The notes below the pieces were generated by a model. That model saw only the letters and a list, made by a program, of their open reading frames with translations, was not told the DNA's origin and made no database searches. From Acidithiobacillus sp. (GTDB lineage: Bacteria > Pseudomonadota > Gammaproteobacteria > Acidithiobacillales > Acidithiobacillaceae), in NCBI GenBank assembly GCA_028065135.1, contig JAPTWR010000002.1:1-19303 (forward strand): DNA of 19,303 nt. The letters run 5' to 3'. Positions 1 through 10,157 of this stretch are shown here, one piece after another. Each line of letters opens with the position of its first letter. Position 1 is the first letter of the stretch. Made by a program: the position numbers and the translations under genes.

Positions 1-2
1 AT

Positions 3-413
3 CGGCACGGGGAAGGCGCGCCAAAGCCGTTTGTGTGGGTTTATGTGCGCAAAGGCACGCCAGAAACTTTGTCCATTTGGCGGTACAACGCGGAAACGGA
101 TAGGGGTAAATGGGTGTTGCAAAGTCAGACCAATACCGGAGTGCCCGGTGCGATCACCCCCAACGGTAGCTGGGCAGTCTACGCACGCTTTCTGAGTACG
201 CGAATGACTGGTTGTTTTCCCCATGGCGAGTGTTATAACGATTCAGGCGTGCGCTTCGTCAATTATTTCTGGGATGGCCGTGCGGTACACTATTTCCCAC
301 GTCTTGCGTACGGGTTTCGGCAAAGTAACGGTTGTGTGGAGTTGCCGTTAAAGGCGGCTCAAAGGGCCTATGGAATGATGCACATCGGTACGCCGGTGAC
401 GGTGGCGCCATGA
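3..413 (+). CDS. L,D-transpeptidase (YkuD domain), 5' end cut by the window edge
   Basis: The C-terminal part carries the YkuD signature: a His in AVHYF about 15 residues before SNGCVEL, where the Cys is the catalytic nucleophile. This family cross-links peptidoglycan through 3-3 bonds or anchors proteins to the wall, and acts in the periplasm. A GTG at 33 could serve as a start, but the frame stays open to the window edge and the upstream residues (GEGAPKPFVWVYV) read like protein, so the true start is most likely outside. The conserved GAITPNGSW stretch before the active site fits the catalytic fold. The stop overlaps the ATG of the next gene (ATGA), which implies an operon. The family call is firm; the exact substrate cannot be read from this fragment. 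Confidence 0.85.
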   Translation, partial: RHGEGAPKPFVWVYVRKGTPETLSIWRYNAETDRGKWVLQSQTNTGVPGAITPNGSWAVYARFLSTRMTGCFPHGECYNDSGVRFVNYFWDGRAVHYFPRLAYGFRQSNGCVELPLKAAQRAYGMMHIGTPVTVAP

Positions 414-844
414 TACGTTTGATGCGGCTCAGTCGGCACGGACTGAGGTGCTTGTTGGCTTTTGTGGTGTTTGTTGCCACGTTAGCGCCATGTGAAGCGG
501 CAGCCAGTGTGAATGCCCCTGTCCTACTGCGGATACTGACACCGCGCACGGGAGAGATGATCCATAGTAATCAGGATAAGGTCGCCGTGCGCCTTCTGGT
601 GTTACCTGCTTCCGCGTTTCAGAAGGGGTTGAAAATCAGAATGATGCTGGATGGAAAAATCCGGCCTCGTGTGCGGAGGCGCGCATCTTTCACCATGGAT
701 CATGTATATCGTGGAAAACACGCTTTGCAAGCCGCTCTCGTCACGAAAAATGGCCGTATCGTGACAGTGTCTCCTGTGGTGGTGTTTTATCTCTGGCATG
801 CCTCCCATTTTTTTCATGCTGCTTCCATTCAGCATGCCCGGTGA
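410..844 (+). CDS. Small secreted Ig-like (beta-sandwich) protein of unknown function
   Basis: A protein of 144 residues. The N-terminus has basic residues, then a hydrophobic stretch (LLAFVVFVATLAP) and an A-rich cleavage region (CEAAAS), so it is probably exported. The mature part has alternating strands with LRILTPRTGEMIHSN near residue 35-50 and a DG followed by YRGKHAL, the pattern of small beta-sandwich domains found in periplasmic proteins. I chose ATG 410 because it overlaps the stop of the transpeptidase gene (ATGA) and starts directly on the signal peptide; an earlier in-frame ATG at 332 would add 26 residues lying inside the upstream gene. Between a wall enzyme and a membrane protease it could work in envelope maintenance, but that is inference. 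No precise family is recognised. Confidence 0.65.
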   Translation: MIRLMRLSRHGLRCLLAFVVFVATLAPCEAAASVNAPVLLRILTPRTGEMIHSNQDKVAVRLLVLPASAFQKGLKIRMMLDGKIRPRVRRRASFTMDHVYRGKHALQAALVTKNGRIVTVSPVVVFYLWHASHFFHAASIQHAR

Positions 845-954
845 CGGGTATATGGACTGGGATAAAAAGGCTGCCGGGGACGGAGATTAATGTTGCGTTG
901 GCGTTGGCACCAACTTGTCAATTTGCTCGAGTCGACGGGTATCATCAGCGCGAG

Positions 955-1833
955 ATGTTGTTGATGATGATGTGGATCGGTTGGCTCCTAGGTGGAATGG
1001 ATACGCTTTACGTGATGCTGGGTACGGGCATTCTGTTTATTATATTTGCGCCCCGGCTGATGCCACGATTGCTCATTCGTAGAATGGGGGCGCAAGTAAT
1101 TACACCCGGACAATCGCCGCTGCTCTTATATATGGTGCAAAGACTGGCCGAACGCTCCGGGCTGGATCATCTTCCGACTTTGTATCACCTGCCTACCTCT
1201 GCCCTGAATGCCTTTTCCACCGGACTCGGTGCGCATGTATCATTGGTGGTTTCTGATGGCCTGCTACGCGCACTGGATGGGCGTGAACTGGCGGCCGTGT
1301 TGGCGCATGAGATATCCCATATCCGCCACAAGGATATCCGGGTCATGATTGTGGCGGATCTCTTCAGCCAGATGACATGGACGTTTTGCTTGCTGGGCCA
1401 GGTTTTGATCCTGATCAATTTGCCCTTATGGATCATGCATAAGTACACGATTCCCTGGGGACTGATTTTTTTGCTGATTGTCGCGCCCTCGGTGAGTATG
1501 TCTTTGCAATTGGCGCTTTCTCGCACACGTGAGTTTGAGGCAGATCGTGGCGCCATGGAACTTACCCATGACCCCCAAGGCCTCGCCGACGCGCTGCAAA
1601 AGATGGAGGATGCCCAGCAACGGGAAATGAAAATACTCCTCCCCAAACTGGAAAGGGTGGCTATTCCCTCGTCGTTACGCACGCATCCGGAAACGGAAGA
1701 ACGCATTCGCCGTCTTTTTGCCTCAGCGCCCCCCTTGGGCGATCCGGAAATATGGGCATGGGACCACGGTGCAAGTCTGCCCATGGCCAAAGACCTACCA
1801 CGCTGGCGCCACCTGTCGGGTTTTCGTTGGTAG
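955..1833 (+). CDS. M48 family zinc metalloprotease, HtpX-like; N-terminus probably frameshifted
   Basis: A membrane protease of the HtpX/M48 type, a family that degrades damaged membrane proteins. The zinc-binding HEISH motif is encoded at 1306-1320 and the third-ligand motif EFEAD at 1531-1545. Hydrophobic segments lie before HEISH (GWLLGG, TGILFIIFAPRL) and between the two motifs (two segments), as in HtpX. The C-terminus has the family's HPETEERIRRL. The frame is open from GTG 841, but its first 38 residues do not look like an M48 N-terminus, whereas ATG 890 in another frame, behind a GGAG, encodes MLRWRWHQLVNLLESTGII and then hits TGA 962-964. A one-base indel near 955-965 would join the two. 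I list the in-frame ATG 955 as the conservative start; the gene may be damaged or the sequence may contain an error. Confidence 0.8.
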   Translation: MLLMMMWIGWLLGGMDTLYVMLGTGILFIIFAPRLMPRLLIRRMGAQVITPGQSPLLLYMVQRLAERSGLDHLPTLYHLPTSALNAFSTGLGAHVSLVVSDGLLRALDGRELAAVLAHEISHIRHKDIRVMIVADLFSQMTWTFCLLGQVLILINLPLWIMHKYTIPWGLIFLLIVAPSVSMSLQLALSRTREFEADRGAMELTHDPQGLADALQKMEDAQQREMKILLPKLERVAIPSSLRTHPETEERIRRLFASAPPLGDPEIWAWDHGASLPMAKDLPRWRHLSGFRW

Positions 1834-1853
1834 CGGAGGGCAGCATGGTCCAT

Positions 1854-1884
1854 TATATATAGCGGTAGGAATAGCCGTTACCGC
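1854..1884 (+). promoter_or_regulatory. AT-rich -10-like box plus inverted repeat ahead of the efflux gene
   Basis: A TATATATA tract at 1853-1860 is followed at once by GCGGTA (1862-1867) and its exact inverse TACCGC (1879-1884), separated by 11 bases. This sits about 65-90 bases before the TTG start of the DHA2 transporter. The layout (putative -10 box, then a palindrome near the expected +1) is that of a repressor operator such as TetR- or MarR-type regulators use for drug pumps. No regulator gene is visible in the window, and I see no convincing -35 box, so this is tentative. Confidence 0.3.
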
Positions 1885-1947
1885 GTATCCCCCCACACGG
1901 ATCCCGGCGGGCGAAATTCAGGGTTTTTGCCAAAAAAGGAGACGCCA

Positions 1948-3474
1948 TTGGCGGCAAACACCATTCACGCCACTTCCTCTGAACCACCCCAAGAGCATCG
2001 TTGGCTGATCAGCATCTCCCTCATGCTGGCTATGGTGATGGTCTTGTTGGACATGACCGTAGTCAGCGTAGCGCTGCCCTACATGATGGGGGCTTTGGCT
2101 GCCACGCCGAATCGGATCACTTGGGTACTCACCGCCTATCTTGCGGCCACCGCAATCGCCATTCCGTTGACCGGCCATCTTGCCGCCCGTTTTGGGCGGC
2201 GGCGTCTTTTCCTTATCAGTGTTTCCGGTTTTGTCGTTGCCTCCGGCCTGTGCGGGGCCAGCCAGACTTTGGTGGAAATCGTCTTTTTACGTACCATGCA
2301 AGGGGGCTTCGGCGCCCTCATGGTGGTCTTGGCCCAATCCACCATGGTCGGCCTCTTCCCGGGAAAGGAACGGGGGCGAGCCATGGCCATTTGGGGCATG
2401 GTGCTGATGGTGGCGCCGGCCATGGGCCCAGTATTGGGCGGCTTTATCACCCAGCACATGGGTTGGCGTTGGCTATTTTACATTAACCTTCCCGTCGGGA
2501 TTTTTTCGCTCTTGCTGGGTGCCGCCACCATGCGGGAGAGCAAAAGGCAAAACCTATCCACAGACTGGCTGGGCCTACTGCTCATGGCGATCGGGGTCGG
2601 CAGCCTGCAAATCGTGCTGTCGCGGGGGAACGAGGACTACTGGTTTGAATCCAGATTCATCGTGGCCCTGTCGATCCTCGCGGTTGTCGGTATTCTTATC
2701 TTTCTGTTGCGGGGATGGATGATTTCCGACAATATCATCAACCTCCATCTCTTTCGCGACCGCAGTTTCGCCACCGCCACGTTGATTACCGGCATATTCG
2801 GTCTGGGGCTCTTCGGCACCACCGCCATGCAGCCGCTCATGCTGGAGGGGCTGCTGAATTATATGCCGGAAACCACCGGTTGGGTCATGTTTCCACGCGG
2901 CGTTGCCAGCGCCGTTGTCATGATGATCGTTGGGCGCCTCATCAATCGCTACCAGCCGCGACTTTTTATCGTAACTGGGGTTTTTCTAACCGGGATCAGC
3001 ACCTGGATCATGACCAGTTACAGCCTGTATATCAGTCCCGCCTGGATTATTTATCCCGGCATTGTCCGGGGAATCGGCATGGGGATGATCTTCGTGCCCC
3101 TCACCGTCATCGCCTTCGACACCCTGCCGCTTGCGGTATCGGCGGAGGCCAGCGGCATTTTCAACCTCGCTCGCACCCTCGGGAATTCCATCGGTATCGC
3201 CATCGACGGTACCGTGCTCACCGATGAGACCCAGATCAACTGGAACCAGTTGGGCGGACACATCAATACCTTCAGTGCGGCGCTGCCGAATTGGCTGCAG
3301 GCCAGCGGCTTGGCACCACAGGATCCCCGTGTCTGGGCATTGCTCGGACATACCTTGTTTAGTCAGGCCGAAATGGTTGGCTTCCTGGACGTCTTTCAGT
3401 GGATCACCATCCTCTTCTTTTGTTTGCTGCCCCTGGCATTGCTCATCCCTAGGCGTGTTTTTCCAACAGATTGA
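1948..3474 (+). CDS. DHA2 family (EmrB/QacA type) multidrug MFS transporter
   Basis: A 508-residue inner-membrane transporter with about 14 hydrophobic segments, expected to expel drugs or other toxic compounds in exchange for protons. TM1 carries LLDMTVVSVALP, the DHA2 motif D1. The loop motif A is GHLAARFGRRRLF, and the antiporter motif C is seen in APAMGPVLGGFI. WRWLFYINLPVG after TM6 is typical of the EmrB/QacA subfamily. I chose TTG 1948 because AAGGAG ends six bases upstream; TTG 1927 lies before that ribosome site. No membrane-fusion (EmrA) partner or outer-membrane channel is adjacent, though a decayed TolC-like remnant lies at 11381-11514. It is convergent with the ATPase operon, with about 150 bases between the two stops and no clear hairpin terminator. 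Confidence 0.9.
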   Translation: MAANTIHATSSEPPQEHRWLISISLMLAMVMVLLDMTVVSVALPYMMGALAATPNRITWVLTAYLAATAIAIPLTGHLAARFGRRRLFLISVSGFVVASGLCGASQTLVEIVFLRTMQGGFGALMVVLAQSTMVGLFPGKERGRAMAIWGMVLMVAPAMGPVLGGFITQHMGWRWLFYINLPVGIFSLLLGAATMRESKRQNLSTDWLGLLLMAIGVGSLQIVLSRGNEDYWFESRFIVALSILAVVGILIFLLRGWMISDNIINLHLFRDRSFATATLITGIFGLGLFGTTAMQPLMLEGLLNYMPETTGWVMFPRGVASAVVMMIVGRLINRYQPRLFIVTGVFLTGISTWIMTSYSLYISPAWIIYPGIVRGIGMGMIFVPLTVIAFDTLPLAVSAEASGIFNLARTLGNSIGIAIDGTVLTDETQINWNQLGGHINTFSAALPNWLQASGLAPQDPRVWALLGHTLFSQAEMVGFLDVFQWITILFFCLLPLALLIPRRVFPTD

Positions 3475-3627
3475 CGTCGAGGCGTTGAGAGGACGGGGGT
3501 AAGAATGGACAGCAAGAGCGCCCGGAAGCCGATATTGGAGGTATAAGCCCGTTAAAGGTCTCCATGCTTTTTTGCAGTTTACGAAATCGCCTTTGTCAAA
3601 ATTAGCGTGATCGGTATTCCGACGCTA

Positions 3628-4455
3628 TCAGTTGACCGAACCCAGCAGGATAACCTCAATCTCCTCAATGATTTCTTCCTGACGCAGGGCGTTGCTTCGA
3701 CGTACCAAGGCTGCAGACTGTTCATCCAGATGCCTTACGGCACCGTCGAGATGCAGTACCCGGCGCTGATTTTCGGCCATCAGGGAGACATAGGCGATCT
3801 TATGGATGACGGCGAACAGGTACTGTTCTACGAGTCCGGCGAAAAACGCCTTGGGCGGCAGGTTCAGTAGTGGAGGGTAGGGCAAGGGACGAGGGGTGTG
3901 AAGACGTTGCTGGAAAGGCGGTAACAACGGCTTAATCAAGGGTTCTTGGGCATCTGGCGTATGATATAACGCAATGAGCGGGAAGGGGCCGTTCTGGGTC
4001 TGCAAAGTGGTGAGGGTTCGGATGAGCTGACGCAGAACCTCTTCCACTTCTTCCGCCACGCTGGCCCCGCCGATGATCGCAGCAAGCCGTGGATCCTGTT
4101 CCAGGCGGCTGCCGAGTTTGCGGCCCACAATCACCAGCCGGTGGATCATGCCAACGCGGGGTTCTCTCAAGACATTCCCCAGAGACTCATTGAAATCGCC
4201 GCAAAATCCCCGTTCCGAGCCGAACAACACGCATATCTGCGGGACTTGGGGAGCGGTAGTGCTCAGGAGGTCGGGGTAATGCCCCAGAAAATCGTTCGCC
4301 ACAGCCTGCATCTGGCCGACGGCCTCCCGCTGGGCCTCGAGAAAGCGCGTGAGCTTGCGGGTTTCCATATATGCCAGGGTTTTCATGGCGTTCATGATGC
4401 TGCTAATGTCCCCGAGTGCGAGGAGATGCTGCTCCACTTCATGGCGCCGACTCAT
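3628..4455 (-). CDS. atpG: Alternate (N-type) F1Fo-ATPase subunit gamma
   Basis: The central rotor stalk of F1, 275 residues. The N-terminal helix ([19 protein letters not shown], then MNAMKTLAY) matches the gamma coiled coil that starts with I..I..AM. The C-terminal helix contains [10 protein letters not shown] and [14 protein letters not shown], corresponding to the conserved Q-E-I-x-x-E-I of gamma. ATG 4455 is preferred because it overlaps the atpA stop (ATGA); a frame extending to 4509 would add 18 residues inside atpA. It is the last gene of the operon, which is the usual place of atpG in N-ATPase clusters (atpG follows atpA, and beta and epsilon are moved to the front). Sequence is divergent from housekeeping gamma but both ends are recognisable. 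Confidence 0.85.
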   Translation of the reverse strand: MSRRHEVEQHLLALGDISSIMNAMKTLAYMETRKLTRFLEAQREAVGQMQAVANDFLGHYPDLLSTTAPQVPQICVLFGSERGFCGDFNESLGNVLREPRVGMIHRLVIVGRKLGSRLEQDPRLAAIIGGASVAEEVEEVLRQLIRTLTTLQTQNGPFPLIALYHTPDAQEPLIKPLLPPFQQRLHTPRPLPYPPLLNLPPKAFFAGLVEQYLFAVIHKIAYVSLMAENQRRVLHLDGAVRHLDEQSAALVRRSNALRQEEIIEEIEVILLGSVN

Positions 4456-5951
4456 GTTCCCGTCTCGCTGGTCGGCTTTCCCAGCCATTGGGTTACGGCA
4501 CCGACCCATGCGTCTCGGGGAGTGTCCAGAGAGAGGCCCGCGTGCTCTACCTCTTTTTCCAGGAGTTGCATACGGGTGGGAATATCCTCTGGTGGCGTGT
4601 CCGCGAACAGCCCTTCATTGAAGGCCACCAGCCAGGCGAGCTGATACTCGATGGATTGGGGCGAGAGACGGTCTTGCTTGAGAATCTCGCGCAATGTACG
4701 CCCCCGTCGTATGGCCGCCTCCATGGAGGCTTCCAGGTGTGCCCCGAAACGGGTGAATACCTCAAGCTCCAGAAACTGGAGGTAGTCTAGCTTCATCCGC
4801 CCGGCCTCTTCCTTGATGCGGGGGTGCTGGGCTTGACCGCCGATGCGGGAAACCGACTTGGCGATGTCGATGGCCGGACGGAACCCGCCGGCGAAGAGGT
4901 TTCGGTCGAGATAAATCTGCCCATCCGTGATGGAGATGAGGTTGGTGGGGATGTAGGCCGCGATTTCACCTTGCAGGGTCTCCACGATAGGGAGCGCCGT
5001 CATGCTTCCGCCTCCCTCAGCCGCGTTGAGACAGGTTGCCCGCTCTAGCAGTCCGGCATGCACCGAAAAAATGTCCCCCGGATAGGCCTCGCGCCCGGGT
5101 GGTCGGCGGAGCAACAAGGAAAGTTCGCGATAGGTCTTGGCGTGGGTGGTGAGATCGTCGTAGACCACCAGGCTGTCCCGCCCTTGCCGCATCCAGAACT
5201 CGGCGATAGCGCAGCCCGCGAAGGGGGCCAGATGCTGCAGGCCGGGCAATGCACTGGCTTCGGCGACCACCACGGTCGTGAAGTCAAGGGCTTCGTACTG
5301 TCGCAGGGTCTCGATGGTGTTGACGACCGTAGAGCGTTTTTGGCCGATGAGCACATACACGCAGTAGACACCCTTACCGCGCTGGTTGATGACAGTATCC
5401 AGGGCCACCGAGCTGCGGCCCAGGCCTTCGTCGCCGATGACCAACTGGCGTTGACCTTTACCGATGGGGATCAGCGTATCGATGATCTTGATGCCAGAGT
5501 ACAGAGGCGTGTGCACGAAATCGCGCACCGTGATGGGCGGAGACCCCGTTTGCAGCGGATACCACGCCGCAGCTTCGGAAGCCGCCGTGCCATCCAAAGG
5601 GGTGCCTAGGGGGTCGATAATGCGCCCCAGCAAATCGTTGCTTACTGGAATGCGCAAGGTTCCCCGGGATGATCGCACGGCGGTGCCCGAGGTGAGCGCC
5701 TCAGTTTGATGCAGGAGTACTGCACCAACCTGTCCCTCGGCCAGATCGAAGACCATCCCACGGCTGCCATCGGCAAAATCGAGGATTCCTTGCATGGCGG
5801 CGGAAGGAAGGCCGCTGGCCCAAGCGATCCCATCGCCCACCGATATCACACTCCCCTCTTCGGTAAAGCGCAGGCCGGGACCATAGTGTTCCAGCCAGGC
5901 CGCCTGCTTGCGCAGGGGACCTGAAGACAGGGTGTCCTCACCGTTGTTCAT
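4452..5951 (-). CDS. atpA: Alternate (N-type) F1Fo-ATPase subunit alpha with degenerate P-loop
   Basis: The non-catalytic nucleotide-binding subunit of F1, about 499 residues. Recognisable blocks are [12 protein letters not shown] near residue 38, [14 protein letters not shown] before the P-loop, the Walker B region [36 protein letters not shown], and the interface motif [10 protein letters not shown] with its conserved Arg. The P-loop reads GDEGLGRSS (residues 173-181) where alpha subunits normally have GDRQTGKTA: the invariant Lys is Arg179 (codon at 5417-5415). HSRLLERA is also altered to HAGLLERA. The rest is well kept, so the gene is probably functional but with a weakened or lost non-catalytic nucleotide site. 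ATG 5951 overlaps the end of atpF; ATG 5981 would add ten residues and cannot be excluded. Confidence 0.9.
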   Translation of the reverse strand: MNNGEDTLSSGPLRKQAAWLEHYGPGLRFTEEGSVISVGDGIAWASGLPSAAMQGILDFADGSRGMVFDLAEGQVGAVLLHQTEALTSGTAVRSSRGTLRIPVSNDLLGRIIDPLGTPLDGTAASEAAAWYPLQTGSPPITVRDFVHTPLYSGIKIIDTLIPIGKGQRQLVIGDEGLGRSSVALDTVINQRGKGVYCVYVLIGQKRSTVVNTIETLRQYEALDFTTVVVAEASALPGLQHLAPFAGCAIAEFWMRQGRDSLVVYDDLTTHAKTYRELSLLLRRPPGREAYPGDIFSVHAGLLERATCLNAAEGGGSMTALPIVETLQGEIAAYIPTNLISITDGQIYLDRNLFAGGFRPAIDIAKSVSRIGGQAQHPRIKEEAGRMKLDYLQFLELEVFTRFGAHLEASMEAAIRRGRTLREILKQDRLSPQSIEYQLAWLVAFNEGLFADTPPEDIPTRMQLLEKEVEHAGLSLDTPRDAWVGAVTQWLGKPTSETGT

Positions 5952-6684
5952 CGGAAAATTCCGCAAAGGCCCCGAGTTCATCCCGTAGATTGGCCCGCAG
6001 CGCCCAATCCCCTATGGTGATACGCACGCCAGCCAGCAACTCCTTATCCTCCTCGTAGGCAAAGGGAGGCACTCTTTCCAGGAGCGCCGCCAAAGAATGC
6101 TCTAGCACTTGACGGCTGGCTTCATCCAGGGGGAAGGCGCTGACGACGCGAGCGGCGTCGCCGCTTTTGGCGGCGGTGTTCAAGCGGTCCTTGGCCTCCG
6201 GGGATAGGTTGGGAAGCTCCTTGAGCAAGAATTCCAAGAGCCGACGTTCCGTTTCCGACCCTGCCACCGCAGACAGGAGGCGGGTGGCGAACTGAGTCGC
6301 ATGAGCCAAGGCAGCCTGTTCGATGCGGATGCGCGTGGCCTCGGCATCGCGCGCCGCAAGCACTCGTGCCTTTTCGCGCTCCTGTTCCAGAGCACTCTGC
6401 AATGCTGCCAACCGACGCGCGCTCTCTGCTGCGATCTCTTTGTCCAGCGTTTCATGGGCCGCCTGCCGCTCCTTTTCCCACTGGCTGAGCCGGTTTTCAT
6501 ACTGCGCTTTGAGTGCTTCAGCTGCGGTTTGCATCGCCTTGGCGTCGGCGAGGATTTTCTCCACCGCCGCTCGTCGGCGAGCGATCACTTCCAGCACGGG
6601 ACGATAAAAAAAATGCTTCAGTATCCAGATCAGGATGAGGAAGTTGACGATTTCCAGGAAGAAGGTGGACCAGCTTACTTCCAA
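5938..6684 (-). CDS. atpF: Alternate (N-type) F1Fo-ATPase subunit b with delta-like C-terminus
   Basis: The peripheral stalk subunit, 248 residues, far longer than a normal b (about 155). It has a single TM helix at the N-terminus ([20 protein letters not shown]), the typical [11 protein letters not shown] that follows, and a long charged coiled coil to about residue 140. The last 100 residues resemble delta/OSCP: a VVSAFPL element and [20 protein letters not shown], comparable to the delta C-terminal motif with G-G-x-x-I-x-I-G-D. No separate atpH is present, so this tail probably binds the top of F1. The start is TTG 6684, with AAAGGA eight bases upstream; the protein would begin MEVSWSTFF, as expected for the family. 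It begins 64 bases after atpE and overlaps atpA. Confidence 0.88.
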   Translation of the reverse strand: MEVSWSTFFLEIVNFLILIWILKHFFYRPVLEVIARRRAAVEKILADAKAMQTAAEALKAQYENRLSQWEKERQAAHETLDKEIAAESARRLAALQSALEQEREKARVLAARDAEATRIRIEQAALAHATQFATRLLSAVAGSETERRLLEFLLKELPNLSPEAKDRLNTAAKSGDAARVVSAFPLDEASRQVLEHSLAALLERVPPFAYEEDKELLAGVRITIGDWALRANLRDELGAFAEFSDEQR

Positions 6685-6752
6685 TGCAAATGTCCTTTCC
6701 CGACAGATCCTGCAGCGCCTGCTATCCCCTTCAATGCTTGTTTCAGGATCAT
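6675..6752 (-). other. Possible 25-codon bridging ORF between atpE and atpF
   Basis: An ATG overlaps the atpE stop (ATGA at 6752-6749) and opens a 25-codon frame (MILKQALKGIAGAAG, then a basic end) that stops with TAA at 6677-6675, just inside the atpF start region. The gap between atpE and atpF is the only sizeable spacer (64 bases) in the operon. Translation of this mini-frame could carry ribosomes from atpE to the TTG start of atpF. There is no clear ribosome site of its own and no resemblance to a known peptide, so it may be accidental. Confidence 0.2.
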
Positions 6753-7015
6753 TTTATCAGGTAGGCGAGCAGCGGATTGCGGAACATCACGATGAATACG
6801 ATAACCAGGACGTAGATCGCCAGAGACTCGATCATGGCCAACCCGATGAACAACGTACGCATAATGGTGGACGCCGATTCCGGTTGCCGGGCCAGGGCAT
6901 CCAAGGCAGCGGCGATGGCCCGGCCCATGGCGATCGCCGGCCCCAGTACACCGATGGCGATCGCCAAGAGACTGGCCACGGTGGACGCCAGCGTGAACCA
7001 GGTCATTGCCGTCAT
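6749..7015 (-). CDS. atpE: Alternate (N-type) F1Fo-ATPase subunit c (rotor ring)
   Basis: An 88-residue hairpin of two membrane helices joined by the polar loop ALARQPESAS, the hallmark of subunit c. TM2 has the ion-carrying Glu63 followed by Ser64 (AMIESLAIY). Aligned on ARQPE and the Glu, the position that holds Gln (Na+-type c of Ilyobacter) or Glu (many N-ATPase c subunits) in TM1 is Met30 (GPAIAMGRA), and the Thr two residues after the Glu is Leu65. The ring therefore keeps E-S-x-x-Y but lacks two parts of the full Na+ site. ATG 7015 overlaps the atpB stop (ATGA). The first hydrophobic helix has repeated G and A residues as needed for ring packing. Confidence 0.93.
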   Translation of the reverse strand: MTAMTWFTLASTVASLLAIAIGVLGPAIAMGRAIAAALDALARQPESASTIMRTLFIGLAMIESLAIYVLVIVFIVMFRNPLLAYLIK

Positions 7016-7704
7016 GAATCACTCCTTTCTTGTGGGGTTCGCTCTTGCTGCTGAATCCCGCCGACTATATAAACCAGTGCCAGCATACCAAAGATATACG
7101 CCTGCACCAGCGCCTCCACGATGTGCAGCATGAGGATGGGTATGGGTACCAGGAGACCTGCCACTAACACGATCAGCAGCGCGGCCAGTTCGAGGCTCAT
7201 CATGTTGCCGAACAGGCGCACGGCCAGGGTCAAGGTGCGGGTGATCTCGCTGAGGATGTTGAAAGGTAGAAGAAAGGAGGTCGGAGACAGATAGTGCCGA
7301 AGGTATCCCTTTATCCCCTGGTTACGAATGCCGAACCAATGTACCGAGAAAAACACCAGGATAGCCAGTGCCGAGGTAGCCGAAAGATCATCGGTCGGCG
7401 AATGCACGCCAGGGATCAGGCCACTCAGATTGGCCACCACGAGGAAGATCCAGAGGCTGCCAATAAAGGGAAGCAGTTCGGTGGTCTGTTCTGGAGCTAG
7501 CTCGTGGATGGCGTTTTCCATGGTACTCACTATGCCCTCTGCAGCGGTCTGCACCATGCCAGGTTTGGCCTGCAGGTGACGGGTCACCGCCCAGCTCAGG
7601 CCTCCTAAAACCGCCATAATGACCCAGGTGACGAGCACCGTTCCGGAAATGGAAAGCGGACCGATCTGCAGAACAGGTACGCTGGTCATGGTGCTTTGTT
7701 GCAT
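7012..7704 (-). CDS. atpB: Alternate (N-type) F1Fo-ATPase subunit a
   Basis: The stator channel subunit of Fo, 230 residues with about five to six membrane helices. The essential Arg is in LAVRLFGNMM, matching the invariant R-L-F-G-N of a subunits; NLSGLIPG earlier matches the conserved N-x-x-G-L-I-P. A second conserved block, IVEALVQAYIFGMLALVYI, forms the last helix with a Glu and Gln facing the ring. ATG 7704 is supported by AAGGA seven bases upstream, within the end of atpQ; it follows the atpQ stop after only three bases. An atpR gene would be expected between atpQ and this gene in the usual N-ATPase order and is absent. The stop overlaps the atpE start. Confidence 0.93.
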   Translation of the reverse strand: MQQSTMTSVPVLQIGPLSISGTVLVTWVIMAVLGGLSWAVTRHLQAKPGMVQTAAEGIVSTMENAIHELAPEQTTELLPFIGSLWIFLVVANLSGLIPGVHSPTDDLSATSALAILVFFSVHWFGIRNQGIKGYLRHYLSPTSFLLPFNILSEITRTLTLAVRLFGNMMSLELAALLIVLVAGLLVPIPILMLHIVEALVQAYIFGMLALVYIVGGIQQQERTPQERSDS

Positions 7705-7707
7705 GTC

Positions 7708-7973
7708 CTAGTCCTTGATGAAGCGATAGACATTGAAGGCACCGATTACCACGCCGAGGAAAATGAGGCTCAGGGTCCAATGTATGGAGTACCCGCCGGA
7801 CAGGCTGTCCAGCCAGTTTCCGAGATAAGCGCCTGCAACCGGCGGCAGCACGAGCAGTAGTCCGAGTGTCCCCAGGTAGAAGGTCTGAGCGAGCAGGCTG
7901 GTATGCTCCCTTTGCGCCTTTTTCATGCTCAGGGTCTGCTGCTTCACGCGCTTGAGCAACCGTTCGTAACCGG

Positions 7974-7977
<4 letters not shown>
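7708..7977 (-). CDS. atpQ: AtpQ / AtpI-like membrane protein of the N-ATPase operon
   Basis: A small protein of 89 residues with a basic N-terminus (YERLLKRVKQQTLSMKKAQRE) and two membrane helices. The first ends in GAYLGNWLDSL, the second contains GVVIGAFNVYRFIKD. This G-x-x-L-G-x-x-x-D plus G-x-x-x-G-x-x-N-x-Y-R pattern is that of the ATPase_gene1/AtpI-like family, called AtpQ in N-ATPase operons. Proposed roles are Mg2+ handling or help in assembly of the c ring; nothing here decides. ATG 7977 overlaps the stop of atpC (ATGA), so I prefer it to an ATG at 8010, which would add 11 residues inside atpC. Confidence 0.8.
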
Positions 7978-10112
<2,135 letters not shown>

Positions 10113-10157
10113 TATAGATCGGCAAGGCAGACTAGCTAAAATAACTATGATGACCGT

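Noticed and set aside
3475..3627. Terminator between the convergent efflux gene and atpG
   Set aside because: No inverted repeat of useful length was found on either strand.
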